From contig SECP01000047.1 of the NCBI GenBank assembly GCA_004193285.1, positions 1 to 64,000 of the forward strand: a DNA stretch of 64,000 nt, written 5' to 3'. The DNA comes from Myxococcales bacterium (GTDB lineage Bacteria > Myxococcota_A > Polyangia > Polyangiales > Polyangiaceae). This document shows, piece by piece, positions 54,821-62,214 of this stretch. The translations under genes and the position numbers were made by a program. The notes below the pieces were generated by a model that was not told the DNA's origin, searched no databases, and saw nothing but the letters and a program-made list of their open reading frames with translations. Within the stretch, counting starts at the first letter, position 1. The number at the start of each line of letters is the position of its first letter.

Positions 54821-56248
54821 ATGGCTGACGCAGCGCTCCCGGCATTCGGCGTTCCGACGGGTTTCAAGGCAGATCGAACGCAGCTCACGGCGACGAAGGC
54901 CAAGCTGCTGGAAGCAGGCGTGAAGAGCTGCTTTGCCACCTTCGTGGACGTGCATGGCATTCCGAAATCCAAGCAGACGCCGATCGAAGCCTTCGAGCAC
55001 ATGTGCGACGGCAGCGAGCTGTACACGGTCGGCGCCTGCGAGGGGCTCGGCCTGGCTGGGCCGCAGGAAGACGAGTGCGCGACGGTGCCGGACCTGTCGA
55101 GCGGCGTCGTTCTACCGTGGGACAAGACGCGCGCCTGGTTCGCGAGCGACCTTTGGTACCACGGCGAGCCTTACGCGGGCGACCCGCGCGGTATCCTGCG
55201 GCGCGTGCTAGCGCGCGCCGAGCAGCTCGGCTTTCGCTTCAACCTGGGTATCGAGCCCGAATTTTACGTGCTGAAGCAAGACGCGCAGGGGCGCTACCTG
55301 CCGATCACGCAGAGCGCGTTTCAGGGACCGAACGCCTGCTACGACGTCACCCAGGCGACGGAGAGCGCGCCGTTCCTGGAGCCGCTCGCCGGCTACCTGC
55401 GCGAGCTTGGGTGGGGCCTCTACTCGTACGACCAGGAGTGCGGCAAAGGTCAGTACGAGTTCGACTTCGGCTACACGGACGCGCTCACGATGAGCGACCG
55501 TTTCATCTTCCTCCGCTACATGGTGAAGAAGGTGGCGGCGCAGGTCGGCGCGGTCGCTTCGTTCATGCCGAAGCCGTTTGCGGACGACTTCCGAAGCGGC
55601 GCCCACTTCAACATGTCACTGGCAGACGTCGCCACCGGGGAGAACCTGTTCGCCCCCGCGATCGGTCGCGCCGGCAAGCTCGCGTCGCGCTACGGCGCCA
55701 ATTGCTCGGACCTCGCCCTGCATTTCATCGCTGGGCTCAAGCTGCACGCCCCCGCGATCACGGCCGTCACGTGCCCGAGCTACAACTCCTACCAGGGCCT
55801 GATCGCCCAGGGCGAGCTGGCGGACTTTTCCTGGGCTCCAGTGCTCGTCGCGTGGGGCAAGAACAACCGCAGCGCCATGCTGCGCCTGCCCGGTAACCGC
55901 TTTTGCGTGGAAAACCGAGCCGTGGACATGTCCAACAATCCATACCTGGCGGCGGCGATCACGCTCGCGGCGGGGCTGGACGGCATCGAGCGGGAGCTGG
56001 ACCCGGGCGAGCCCCTCAACGACGACCTGTACCGCCGCGGCCGCAGGGAGCTGAAGGAAGCCGGCATCGGTCTTCTACCGCGCACTCTGCTGCACGCGCT
56101 CGAGGCTTTCGAGCAAGATGCGATCGCCACCAGCGCGTTCGGGAGCTTTTACCGAGACGTGTACCTCGCTCACAAGCTTCGCGAGTGGGAGCAGTGCTTC
56201 TACCCCGTGTCGGACGAGCAGCGCCGCAAGTACCTCGCGTTCATCTGA
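54821..56248 (+). CDS. glutamine synthetase family protein, GlnT/GMAS-like
   Basis: 475 residues. N-terminal Gln-synt domain (FATFVDVHGIPKSKQTPIEAFEHM); catalytic region has NLGIEPEFYVL (metal/E ligands), QECGKGQYEFDFGY, FMPKPFADDFRSGAHFNMSL (the Gln-synt HFNMS/HXH type), NSYQGLI and NRSAMLRLPG. Length fits the type III-like GlnT/gamma-glutamylmethylamide synthetase group rather than GS-I. Reaction: ATP-dependent amidation of glutamate with ammonia or methylamine. No nitrogen-regulation gene is adjacent. Last 8 bp overlap a convergent gene. Confidence 0.88.
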   Translation: MADAALPAFGVPTGFKADRTQLTATKAKLLEAGVKSCFATFVDVHGIPKSKQTPIEAFEHMCDGSELYTVGACEGLGLAGPQEDECATVPDLSSGVVLPWDKTRAWFASDLWYHGEPYAGDPRGILRRVLARAEQLGFRFNLGIEPEFYVLKQDAQGRYLPITQSAFQGPNACYDVTQATESAPFLEPLAGYLRELGWGLYSYDQECGKGQYEFDFGYTDALTMSDRFIFLRYMVKKVAAQVGAVASFMPKPFADDFRSGAHFNMSLADVATGENLFAPAIGRAGKLASRYGANCSDLALHFIAGLKLHAPAITAVTCPSYNSYQGLIAQGELADFSWAPVLVAWGKNNRSAMLRLPGNRFCVENRAVDMSNNPYLAAAITLAAGLDGIERELDPGEPLNDDLYRRGRRELKEAGIGLLPRTLLHALEAFEQDAIATSAFGSFYRDVYLAHKLREWEQCFYPVSDEQRRKYLAFI

Positions 56249-57215
56249 CCAAGAGCTCACGGATGGCGGCTTCTACGAACGCCGTATCTTCGGGGATGCG
56301 ATTCGGCCCCCCGGCAACGTGACCGAAATCGGACTCGAGGATCCGAAGCTCGCCATCGCGCAGGTGCTGGACTTCCAAACGGCTATCTTCCGGGGGGAAA
56401 TACAGGTCCGTGCGGCACGGCATGACGATGGTGCGCGCGGTGATCGCGCGGAGCGCGCTCGGCAGGTCGTCGCGGAACGTGGGGTCGCTCGAGATGTCCG
56501 CACGCTGCCAGCTGTCCAGCACCGCCAAGAGGTCGCGCGAATCGTAGCCGAGGTGCTCCTCTTCCCAGGCGCGAAGCAGCGCCTCCGGCGAAGCGTGACC
56601 GAGCCGCTCGTACAAGCGCTCGCGGAAGAAGGTCTGGCTGTAGGCCCAACCAGCGTACACGCGTCCGAAGGCCGCGAGCCCTCGCTGCGGGCGTTCGGCA
56701 TCCGGGTCGGCGAGCAGGGCCGCCTTCACGCCCTCCAGGAACACCCAGTTGTGAGGCGAGGTGCGGGCAGAGCCGCACACCGCGAGCAGCGCGCGCACTC
56801 GCTCCGGAAAGAGCGCGGCGTGGTGGTACGCCTGCTGGGCGCCCATCGACCAGCCATGAGCGAGCGCGAGCTGCTTCACGCCGAGTGACTCGAGCAGGCG
56901 CCACTGCAGGCAAACGTTGTCTCGCAAGGTGACGGCGGGAAAATCTGCGTGGTTGCTGGGGGACGAGGACTCGCCGTTGCCCAGCAAATTCACGATCACG
57001 ATGAAGTGCTCGTTGGGATCCAGCGCCCGCCCCGGCCCCACCATCGCCAAGTTCTCGCGGTGCGTGCCCGTGTAGTGGCTAGGAAAGAGGATGGCATTGT
57101 CGCCGGCCGCGTTCAGCTTGCCGCGCGTGACGTAGGCCAGCCAGGCGCCGCGCAGCGTGCCGCCCAACTCCAAAGTGACGTCTTCCAGTTGAAAGTGCTC
57201 ACAGCGGTCGCTCAT
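56241..57215 (-). CDS. MetX-like alpha/beta hydrolase (homoserine acetyltransferase family)
   Basis: 324 residues. Nucleophile elbow is GWSMGAQQAY; the acid is in PCRTDLYFPPED and the His in ESDFGHVAGGPN, completing a Ser-Asp-His triad. Opening (LRGAWLAYVTRGKLNAAGDNAILFPSHYTGTHRENLAMVGPGRALDP) and VIVNLLGNGESSSPSN match the MetX family. Shorter than classical MetX, so it could be a hydrolase or an acyltransferase for another substrate. No methionine gene is adjacent. Confidence 0.82.
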   Translation of the reverse strand: MSDRCEHFQLEDVTLELGGTLRGAWLAYVTRGKLNAAGDNAILFPSHYTGTHRENLAMVGPGRALDPNEHFIVIVNLLGNGESSSPSNHADFPAVTLRDNVCLQWRLLESLGVKQLALAHGWSMGAQQAYHHAALFPERVRALLAVCGSARTSPHNWVFLEGVKAALLADPDAERPQRGLAAFGRVYAGWAYSQTFFRERLYERLGHASPEALLRAWEEEHLGYDSRDLLAVLDSWQRADISSDPTFRDDLPSALRAITARTIVMPCRTDLYFPPEDSRLEVQHLRDGELRILESDFGHVAGGPNRIPEDTAFVEAAIRELLVR

Positions 57216-57383
57216 GCGCCGTCAGCTTATCCCGCTTCAAGCGGGCAGTGCTCGTTAGCGTGGCACCGGCGCACGCCGAGGCGCGGCGCATCGGGGCATC
57301 AGAGTACCTGCGCCGAGCGCGCGCTGCCTGACGTACGCGTCTGGCTTCATACCAAAGGGTGATGGCTCGCGATAAAGTGCCTA

Positions 57384-57411
57384 TTGAGCAGCTGCGCGCA
57401 AAGCGTACTAT
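57384..57411 (+). promoter_or_regulatory. putative sigma70-type promoter
   Basis: TTGAGC (57384-57389), 16-bp spacer, TACTAT (57406-57411). Transcript start would be near 57418, giving a ~30-nt leader with GGAGG (57436-57440) 7 nt before GTG 57448. Confidence 0.5.
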
Positions 57412-57447
57412 TCTCTGGTCCGCGTCAAGCCGAGCGGAGGGTTAGTC

Positions 57448-59379
57448 GTGCTCCATTTCACCGCGTCGCCCGGGGCGTCACCCGGCAGCCATTTACGCTA
57501 CCGCCCGGAGGTAGACGGTCTGCGTGCGCTCGCTATCGTGCCGGTCGTGCTCTTCCACGCGGGGCTCGGGTTCCCGGGCGGCTACGTGGGGGTGGACGTA
57601 TTTTTCGTCATATCCGGCTACCTGATCACCCAGCTCATCCTGAAGCGGGCGGACTTCTCGCTGCCGGAGTTCTGGGAGCGGCGGGTGCGGCGGATAGCGC
57701 CGGCGCTCACCGTCATGCTCGGTGCTTCGTTGGTGGCGGCCTGGCTGCTGCTCTCGCCGAATGATTTGCAGCGCTTCGGGCGTTCGCTCGTGGCGCAGTC
57801 AGTGCTGCTCTCCAACGTCTTTTTCTGGAGGGACTCTGGCTATTTCGACGAAGGAGTCGTGCGCCCGCTGCTCCACACCTGGTCGCTCGCGGTGGAGGAG
57901 CAATTCTACCTGCTCTTCCCGTTCCTGTTGGTCCTCGGGCGCCGCTTGCCCGGCCCCTGGCTGGTGCGCTCGCTGGCTGCTCTCGCGCTCGTCTCGTTTT
58001 CGATCAGCGTCTGGGGAGTGTATCGGCACCCACTCCCCGCTTTCTATCTGCTCCCCACGCGGGCTTGGGAGCTGCTGCTCGGTAGCCTTCTCGCGGCCCT
58101 GCCCGCGCGGCTGGTTCAGCGAAAGGCGCTGAAGGAGCTGCTGAGCTGGGGCGGCATCGGCGCGATCGTGCTCGCGAGCGTCGTGTACGAAAGCGATGTG
58201 AGGTTCCCCGGGCCGGCCGCGTTACTGCCGTGCCTGGGCGCGGCCGCGGTCATCGCCGGTAGCTCCAGTGGGCAGACGTCTGGCGGCAAGCTGCTCGCTT
58301 GGGCGCCGCTGGTCTTCATCGGTCAGATCTCGTACTCCCTCTACCTCTGGCACTGGCCGGTGTTCACCGCGGCCCTTTACGTCTTCGCTCCCCTCAGCCG
58401 TGCCGATTACGTGGGGTTGATCGCGCTCTCCCTGGCGCTCGCGATCGCGTCGTGGAGGCTGGTCGAGGCGCCGTTTCGAGATCGCCGGCTGCTGCCGCGC
58501 CGCCGCGCCGTGTTCGGCTTCGCGGGCGCCACCACCGCGCTCCTGCTGGCCGCTGGCGCTTGGCTTGCCGGAGGCGACGGCGCACCCCAGCGGTGGAAGC
58601 CGGAAGCGCTCCACTACCTGGAGAGCAAGTCGGACAGTGATTTCCGCGTCGAACTCGGCGTTGCGGAGGTCCAAGCCGGCAAGCTCATCGAGCTCGGCCG
58701 GGGCGGGGCAGGCCCGGTCGAGCTGCTCGTGTGGGGAGACAGCCACGCTATGGCCATCCTCCACGTCGTGGACCAAATGTGCCGCGAGCGTGGCCTCCGC
58801 TGCGTGGCCGCGACCCACTCCTCGAGCGTCCCACTGCTGGGCTTCCCCGGGCACGGGCCTTACTCACTGCGCGACGATGCGGACGAGTACGGTCGGCTCT
58901 TGGTGAAATTCGTAGCCCGAGAGCGCGTGCCGAAGGTGCTGCTCGCAGCGGTGTGGTCGAGCTATCAGGAGCTGGATCCGGAGCGCTTCGAACGCGCCGT
59001 GGCGAAAACGGCCCAAGCGCTGCGCGGCGCCAGCACGGAGACTTACGTCCTTTTGGACGTGCCCTTTCCGGGCTTCGACGTACCGACCGCGCTCGCGTGG
59101 TCGGTGCAGCGCGGGCGCGCGGCAACCGGCGTGAGCCGCGCCGACCATGAGGCTCGGGGCGCCAAGGCGAGCTCGCTATGGAGCGCGCAAGCCGGGTCGG
59201 CGCTGCAGATCTTGGATCCTGCCCCTGCGTTCTTGGGGTCGGACGACCACTATTCTTTGGAGCGCGGCGGGCGAGCGCTGTACTTCGACTGCCACCACCT
59301 CAGCACGCACGGGTCCTTGCAACTTCGGCCCGTGCTGGAGTCCCCGCTAGGCGCTTTTCACCCTACAGCCCGAAATTGA
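57448..59379 (+). CDS. OafA/YrhL-type acyltransferase with SGNH domain
   Basis: 643 residues from GTG 57448 (GGAGG 7 nt upstream). AT3 domain: LRALAIVPVVLFHAGLGFPGGYVGVDVFFVISGYLIT (the R/H-containing motif), about ten membrane helices. C-terminal SGNH hydrolase-like domain (~390-643) has VWGDSHAMAIL with its Ser, and the catalytic-type D-x-x-H in YFDCHHLSTHGS. Transfers acyl (commonly acetyl) groups to a surface polysaccharide or lipid at the outer face of the inner membrane. Confidence 0.92.
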   Translation: MLHFTASPGASPGSHLRYRPEVDGLRALAIVPVVLFHAGLGFPGGYVGVDVFFVISGYLITQLILKRADFSLPEFWERRVRRIAPALTVMLGASLVAAWLLLSPNDLQRFGRSLVAQSVLLSNVFFWRDSGYFDEGVVRPLLHTWSLAVEEQFYLLFPFLLVLGRRLPGPWLVRSLAALALVSFSISVWGVYRHPLPAFYLLPTRAWELLLGSLLAALPARLVQRKALKELLSWGGIGAIVLASVVYESDVRFPGPAALLPCLGAAAVIAGSSSGQTSGGKLLAWAPLVFIGQISYSLYLWHWPVFTAALYVFAPLSRADYVGLIALSLALAIASWRLVEAPFRDRRLLPRRRAVFGFAGATTALLLAAGAWLAGGDGAPQRWKPEALHYLESKSDSDFRVELGVAEVQAGKLIELGRGGAGPVELLVWGDSHAMAILHVVDQMCRERGLRCVAATHSSSVPLLGFPGHGPYSLRDDADEYGRLLVKFVARERVPKVLLAAVWSSYQELDPERFERAVAKTAQALRGASTETYVLLDVPFPGFDVPTALAWSVQRGRAATGVSRADHEARGAKASSLWSAQAGSALQILDPAPAFLGSDDHYSLERGGRALYFDCHHLSTHGSLQLRPVLESPLGAFHPTARN

Positions 59380-59998
59380 CGCGCGCAAAAGCACCGAACG
59401 CGCCCACGTGAGCGCTGCGCTCCAGGTACGTGGTCCTCACCCCGGTCGACCCCAGGTTGTCACCGCCGCCGGCCACGAGCAGCTCCGCCCCGAGGTCGAG
59501 CGCGAGCCGCGGCGCGAGCCACAGCCGCGCGTGCGGAAGCAGCCCTAGGTGCACCCCGCTGAAGGTGTGGTCACGTCGCCTCCCTGAGTCGTCCCGCACG
59601 TCGGCCATCGTCACCCACGACCAGCCCGCGCGCAGGCCCAGCCCGAACTCGACCGCATCCGAGAGCGGCACGTGAAAGCGGAGCGATAGCGTCGGAAGGT
59701 AGGCGCGGCGCGGGTGCTCCGGGTCGGGCACGGCGAGGAAGTCGAAGCCCCCACCCAGGTCCACGCCTCGTGTTGCCAAGCTGTAGCCAACGCCGAGCCC
59801 CGCGTACACCCCGCTCCGCGCGTAGTGGTCGTCGATGTCGCCGCCCAGCCACGCCCCGCCCCCGCGGACCGTAGCTTGGAGCAGGTGCCGGCGGTGAGTG
59901 GGACCACTGTCGGAAGGAGCGGCTTCCTGGGCCACCGCAGGTCTCGCGCCGAGCGCCGCCAGCCACGCCGCGCAGAAGGTGAGGAGTCGCCGCGACAT
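59363..59998 (-). CDS. outer-membrane beta-barrel-like protein
   Basis: 211 residues. Signal peptide ends around AVAQEA (about residue 25). Mature part has Gly-rich alternating strands (LLQATVRGGGAWLGGDIDDHYARSGVYAGLGVGYSLATRGVDLGGGFDFLAV, LSLRFHVPLSDAVEFGLGLRAGWSW) and ends VGAFGAFARVNFGL, an outer-membrane-barrel C-terminus. Overlaps the acyltransferase end by 17 bp, convergently. Function unknown. Confidence 0.65.
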   Translation of the reverse strand: MSRRLLTFCAAWLAALGARPAVAQEAAPSDSGPTHRRHLLQATVRGGGAWLGGDIDDHYARSGVYAGLGVGYSLATRGVDLGGGFDFLAVPDPEHPRRAYLPTLSLRFHVPLSDAVEFGLGLRAGWSWVTMADVRDDSGRRRDHTFSGVHLGLLPHARLWLAPRLALDLGAELLVAGGGDNLGSTGVRTTYLERSAHVGAFGAFARVNFGL

Positions 59999-60072
59999 CG
60001 GCGGCTCATGCTGAGGGCAAACTCGCGCGCGGACCAGTCGATTCGCTCCCGCTTGCTAAGCTAAATCCGAAA

Positions 60073-61578
60073 GTGTTGCCACTTCGCCCCGCTGCCTCGT
60101 TCTGGCTGGTTCGAGCCGCGCTCCTGCGCAGCTTGGGCCTGATCTACCTCGTGGCCTTCTCCATTCTCGTGCTCCAGGGGCGTGCGCTGATCGGTGAGCA
60201 CGGCCTGCTGCCGGCGACTCGGTTTCTGCAGAGGCTAGCGACGGACAGCGGTGTGGGCTTTTGGCAGTTGCCCACCGTCTTTTGGATATCGGCCTCCGAA
60301 GCGTGGCTCACGACCGCAGCTTGGGTGGGGCTGCTGGCGTCGGTCGCGGTGCTGGCGGGCTTCGGCAACGCGCCCCTGCTCGGCTTGCTCTGGGCGCTCT
60401 ACTTGTCCTTCGTGCACGTGGGGCAAATCTTTTACGGGTACGGGTGGGACATGCTGCTGTGCGAGGCCGGGTTCCTCGCCGTATTTTTGGCGCCCGCGCT
60501 GCGGCCGAAGGAGCTGGACCCTCGCGCGCCGCCTTCCACCCTCGTCATCGTTCTGTTTCGCTGGCTCACGTTTCGCATCATGTTCGGGGCGGGGCTCATC
60601 AAGCTGCGCGGCGACGCGTGTTGGACGGACCTGACGTGCCTCGCCTACCACTACGAGACGCAGCCCAACCCGGGGCCGCTCAGCCCTTGGTTTCACGCCG
60701 CACCCCTCTGGTTTCATCGGCTCGGTACCGCGTTCAATCACCTCGTCGAGGTGGTCGCGCCGTTCGGAGTGTTCGGGCCGCGCCCGGTGCGTCTCGTCGC
60801 GGGCGGGCTCATCGTCACGTTTCAGGCGATCCTGATCGCGAGCGGCAACCTCTCGTTCTTGAACTGGCTCACGCTGTTTCTCGCGCTCGCCTGCTTCGAC
60901 GACGCGCTGTTCGTGAGGCTCACGCCCCGCCGATTCCGCGAGGCGGTGCAGGCCCGGGTCGCTCAGCTGGCGGACGTGGCGCCGTCTCGCGCTCGCCGGG
61001 CGGTGAGCGTCGTCCTCGCCCTCGTCATCGGTTGCCTGAGCCTGGACCCGATCGTCAACCTGCTGTCGCCGCGGCAAGCCATGAACGCGTCTTTCGAGCC
61101 GTTCAACCTGGTCAATACCTACGGCGCGTTCGGCAGCGTGAGCCGTGAGCGCTACGAGGTGATCATCGAAGGCACCAGCGCGCAGACCATCGACGAGCGG
61201 ACGCGCTGGAAGGAGTACGCGCTACCGTGCAAACCGGGGCCGGTGGAGCGGCGCCCTTGCTGGATTACCCCGTACCACTACCGGTTGGACTGGCAGCTGT
61301 GGTTCGTTCCACTCGCGCCCGACTCCCAGCGCCGTTGGTTCGTGTCGCTCGCGAATCACCTGCTGAAAGGGGACCCCGCGGTGCTCGGCCTGTTTGCGGA
61401 CAACCCTTTCCCGGGGCGGCCGCCGCGGTTCGTTCGCGCGTCTTTCTATCGTTACCGCTTCGCGCCAGTCCGGAGCGGCGCGACCTGGGAGCGCGAGCCG
61501 GCCGAGCAGTACCTCGCGCCTCTCTCCCTTTCGGACCCGGAGCTTCAAGAAGCACTGCGGATCTACCGCCTGGATTGA
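60073..61578 (+). CDS. lipase maturation factor (LMF1) family protein
   Basis: 501 residues from GTG 60073. Membrane protein with ~6-8 helices; family signatures are FVHVGQIFYGYGWDMLLCEAGFLAVFL, RWLTFRIMFGAGLIKLRGDACW, LACYHYETQPNPGPLSPWFH and EPFNLVNTYGAFGSV, the last near the lumenal-type C-terminal domain. In animals LMF1 assists lipase folding; the bacterial members have no assigned role. TGCTAAGCT (60054-60062) precedes the GTG by 10 nt. No lipase gene is adjacent. Confidence 0.88.
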   Translation: MLPLRPAASFWLVRAALLRSLGLIYLVAFSILVLQGRALIGEHGLLPATRFLQRLATDSGVGFWQLPTVFWISASEAWLTTAAWVGLLASVAVLAGFGNAPLLGLLWALYLSFVHVGQIFYGYGWDMLLCEAGFLAVFLAPALRPKELDPRAPPSTLVIVLFRWLTFRIMFGAGLIKLRGDACWTDLTCLAYHYETQPNPGPLSPWFHAAPLWFHRLGTAFNHLVEVVAPFGVFGPRPVRLVAGGLIVTFQAILIASGNLSFLNWLTLFLALACFDDALFVRLTPRRFREAVQARVAQLADVAPSRARRAVSVVLALVIGCLSLDPIVNLLSPRQAMNASFEPFNLVNTYGAFGSVSRERYEVIIEGTSAQTIDERTRWKEYALPCKPGPVERRPCWITPYHYRLDWQLWFVPLAPDSQRRWFVSLANHLLKGDPAVLGLFADNPFPGRPPRFVRASFYRYRFAPVRSGATWEREPAEQYLAPLSLSDPELQEALRIYRLD

Positions 61579-61592
61579 CACGCAAAGCGGAG

Positions 61593-62189
61593 CTAGCCGG
61601 GGGCAGCGGGCGCGTGGCACGTGCAATCCTGGCAGCCGTTGTCCGCGCAGCTGCCGCAGCAGCGGCGGAGCTGGAGCTTGAGCGCCTCGCGCGCGCGAAA
61701 GACGCGGACCGCGGCATTGTTGCTGGAGATGCCCTGAGCCTGCGCGAAGTCTTTGACCGGCATCCCTTCCACCTCCACCGCTTGTAGCGCGGCCGCATAT
61801 TCCGGCTTCAGGTTGCGGGCGAGCCCGCTGACGCACTGGCATACGGCCGCGTCCGTGTCGGCGGCTACGCTCGTCTCCAGCTCGTGTGAAAAAGCTTCGA
61901 GCGAGCGTGTCGCGACGCCGCTGCGGCGCTGGTAGTCCGTCACCGAGTTGCGTAAGACTCGGTAGAACCAAGCCACCGCCGACTCTTCTCGCTCGAGCTG
62001 CTCCAGCTTGCCGAGGCTCCGCGCGAAGGCCTCTTGCAGGATGTCCTCCGCGACCGCGCGGCTGCCGAGACGGCGCTCCAAGAAACCGAGGAACTCGTGG
62101 CGGTGCGCGACGAGGCGAGTCACGAGCTCGGGGGGGACGGTCGGTTCGGCGTCGGTCACGGCCTCAGCTTGAGGCCGGCCCGGTGCCAT
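61593..62189 (-). CDS. CorE-like metal-dependent ECF sigma factor
   Basis: 198 residues. Sigma2 region: VTRLVAHRHEFLGFLERRLGSRAVAEDILQEAFARSLG, FYRVLRNSVTDYQRR. Sigma4: AALQAVEVEGMPVKDFAQAQGISSNNAAVRVFRAREALK. Two features mark the CorE type: a CxC motif (Cys117, Cys119, VCQCV) in the linker between sigma2 and sigma4, and a C-terminal Cys-rich tail with six Cys (177, 178, 181, 186, 189, 191) ending TCHAPAAPG. In Myxococcus CorE-type factors bind copper or other metals through these residues and need no anti-sigma. None is encoded nearby. Confidence 0.9.
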   Translation of the reverse strand: MAPGRPQAEAVTDAEPTVPPELVTRLVAHRHEFLGFLERRLGSRAVAEDILQEAFARSLGKLEQLEREESAVAWFYRVLRNSVTDYQRRSGVATRSLEAFSHELETSVAADTDAAVCQCVSGLARNLKPEYAAALQAVEVEGMPVKDFAQAQGISSNNAAVRVFRAREALKLQLRRCCGSCADNGCQDCTCHAPAAPG

Positions 62190-62214
62190 TTCAAGCTAGG
62201 CCGGCGCTCAGGAA

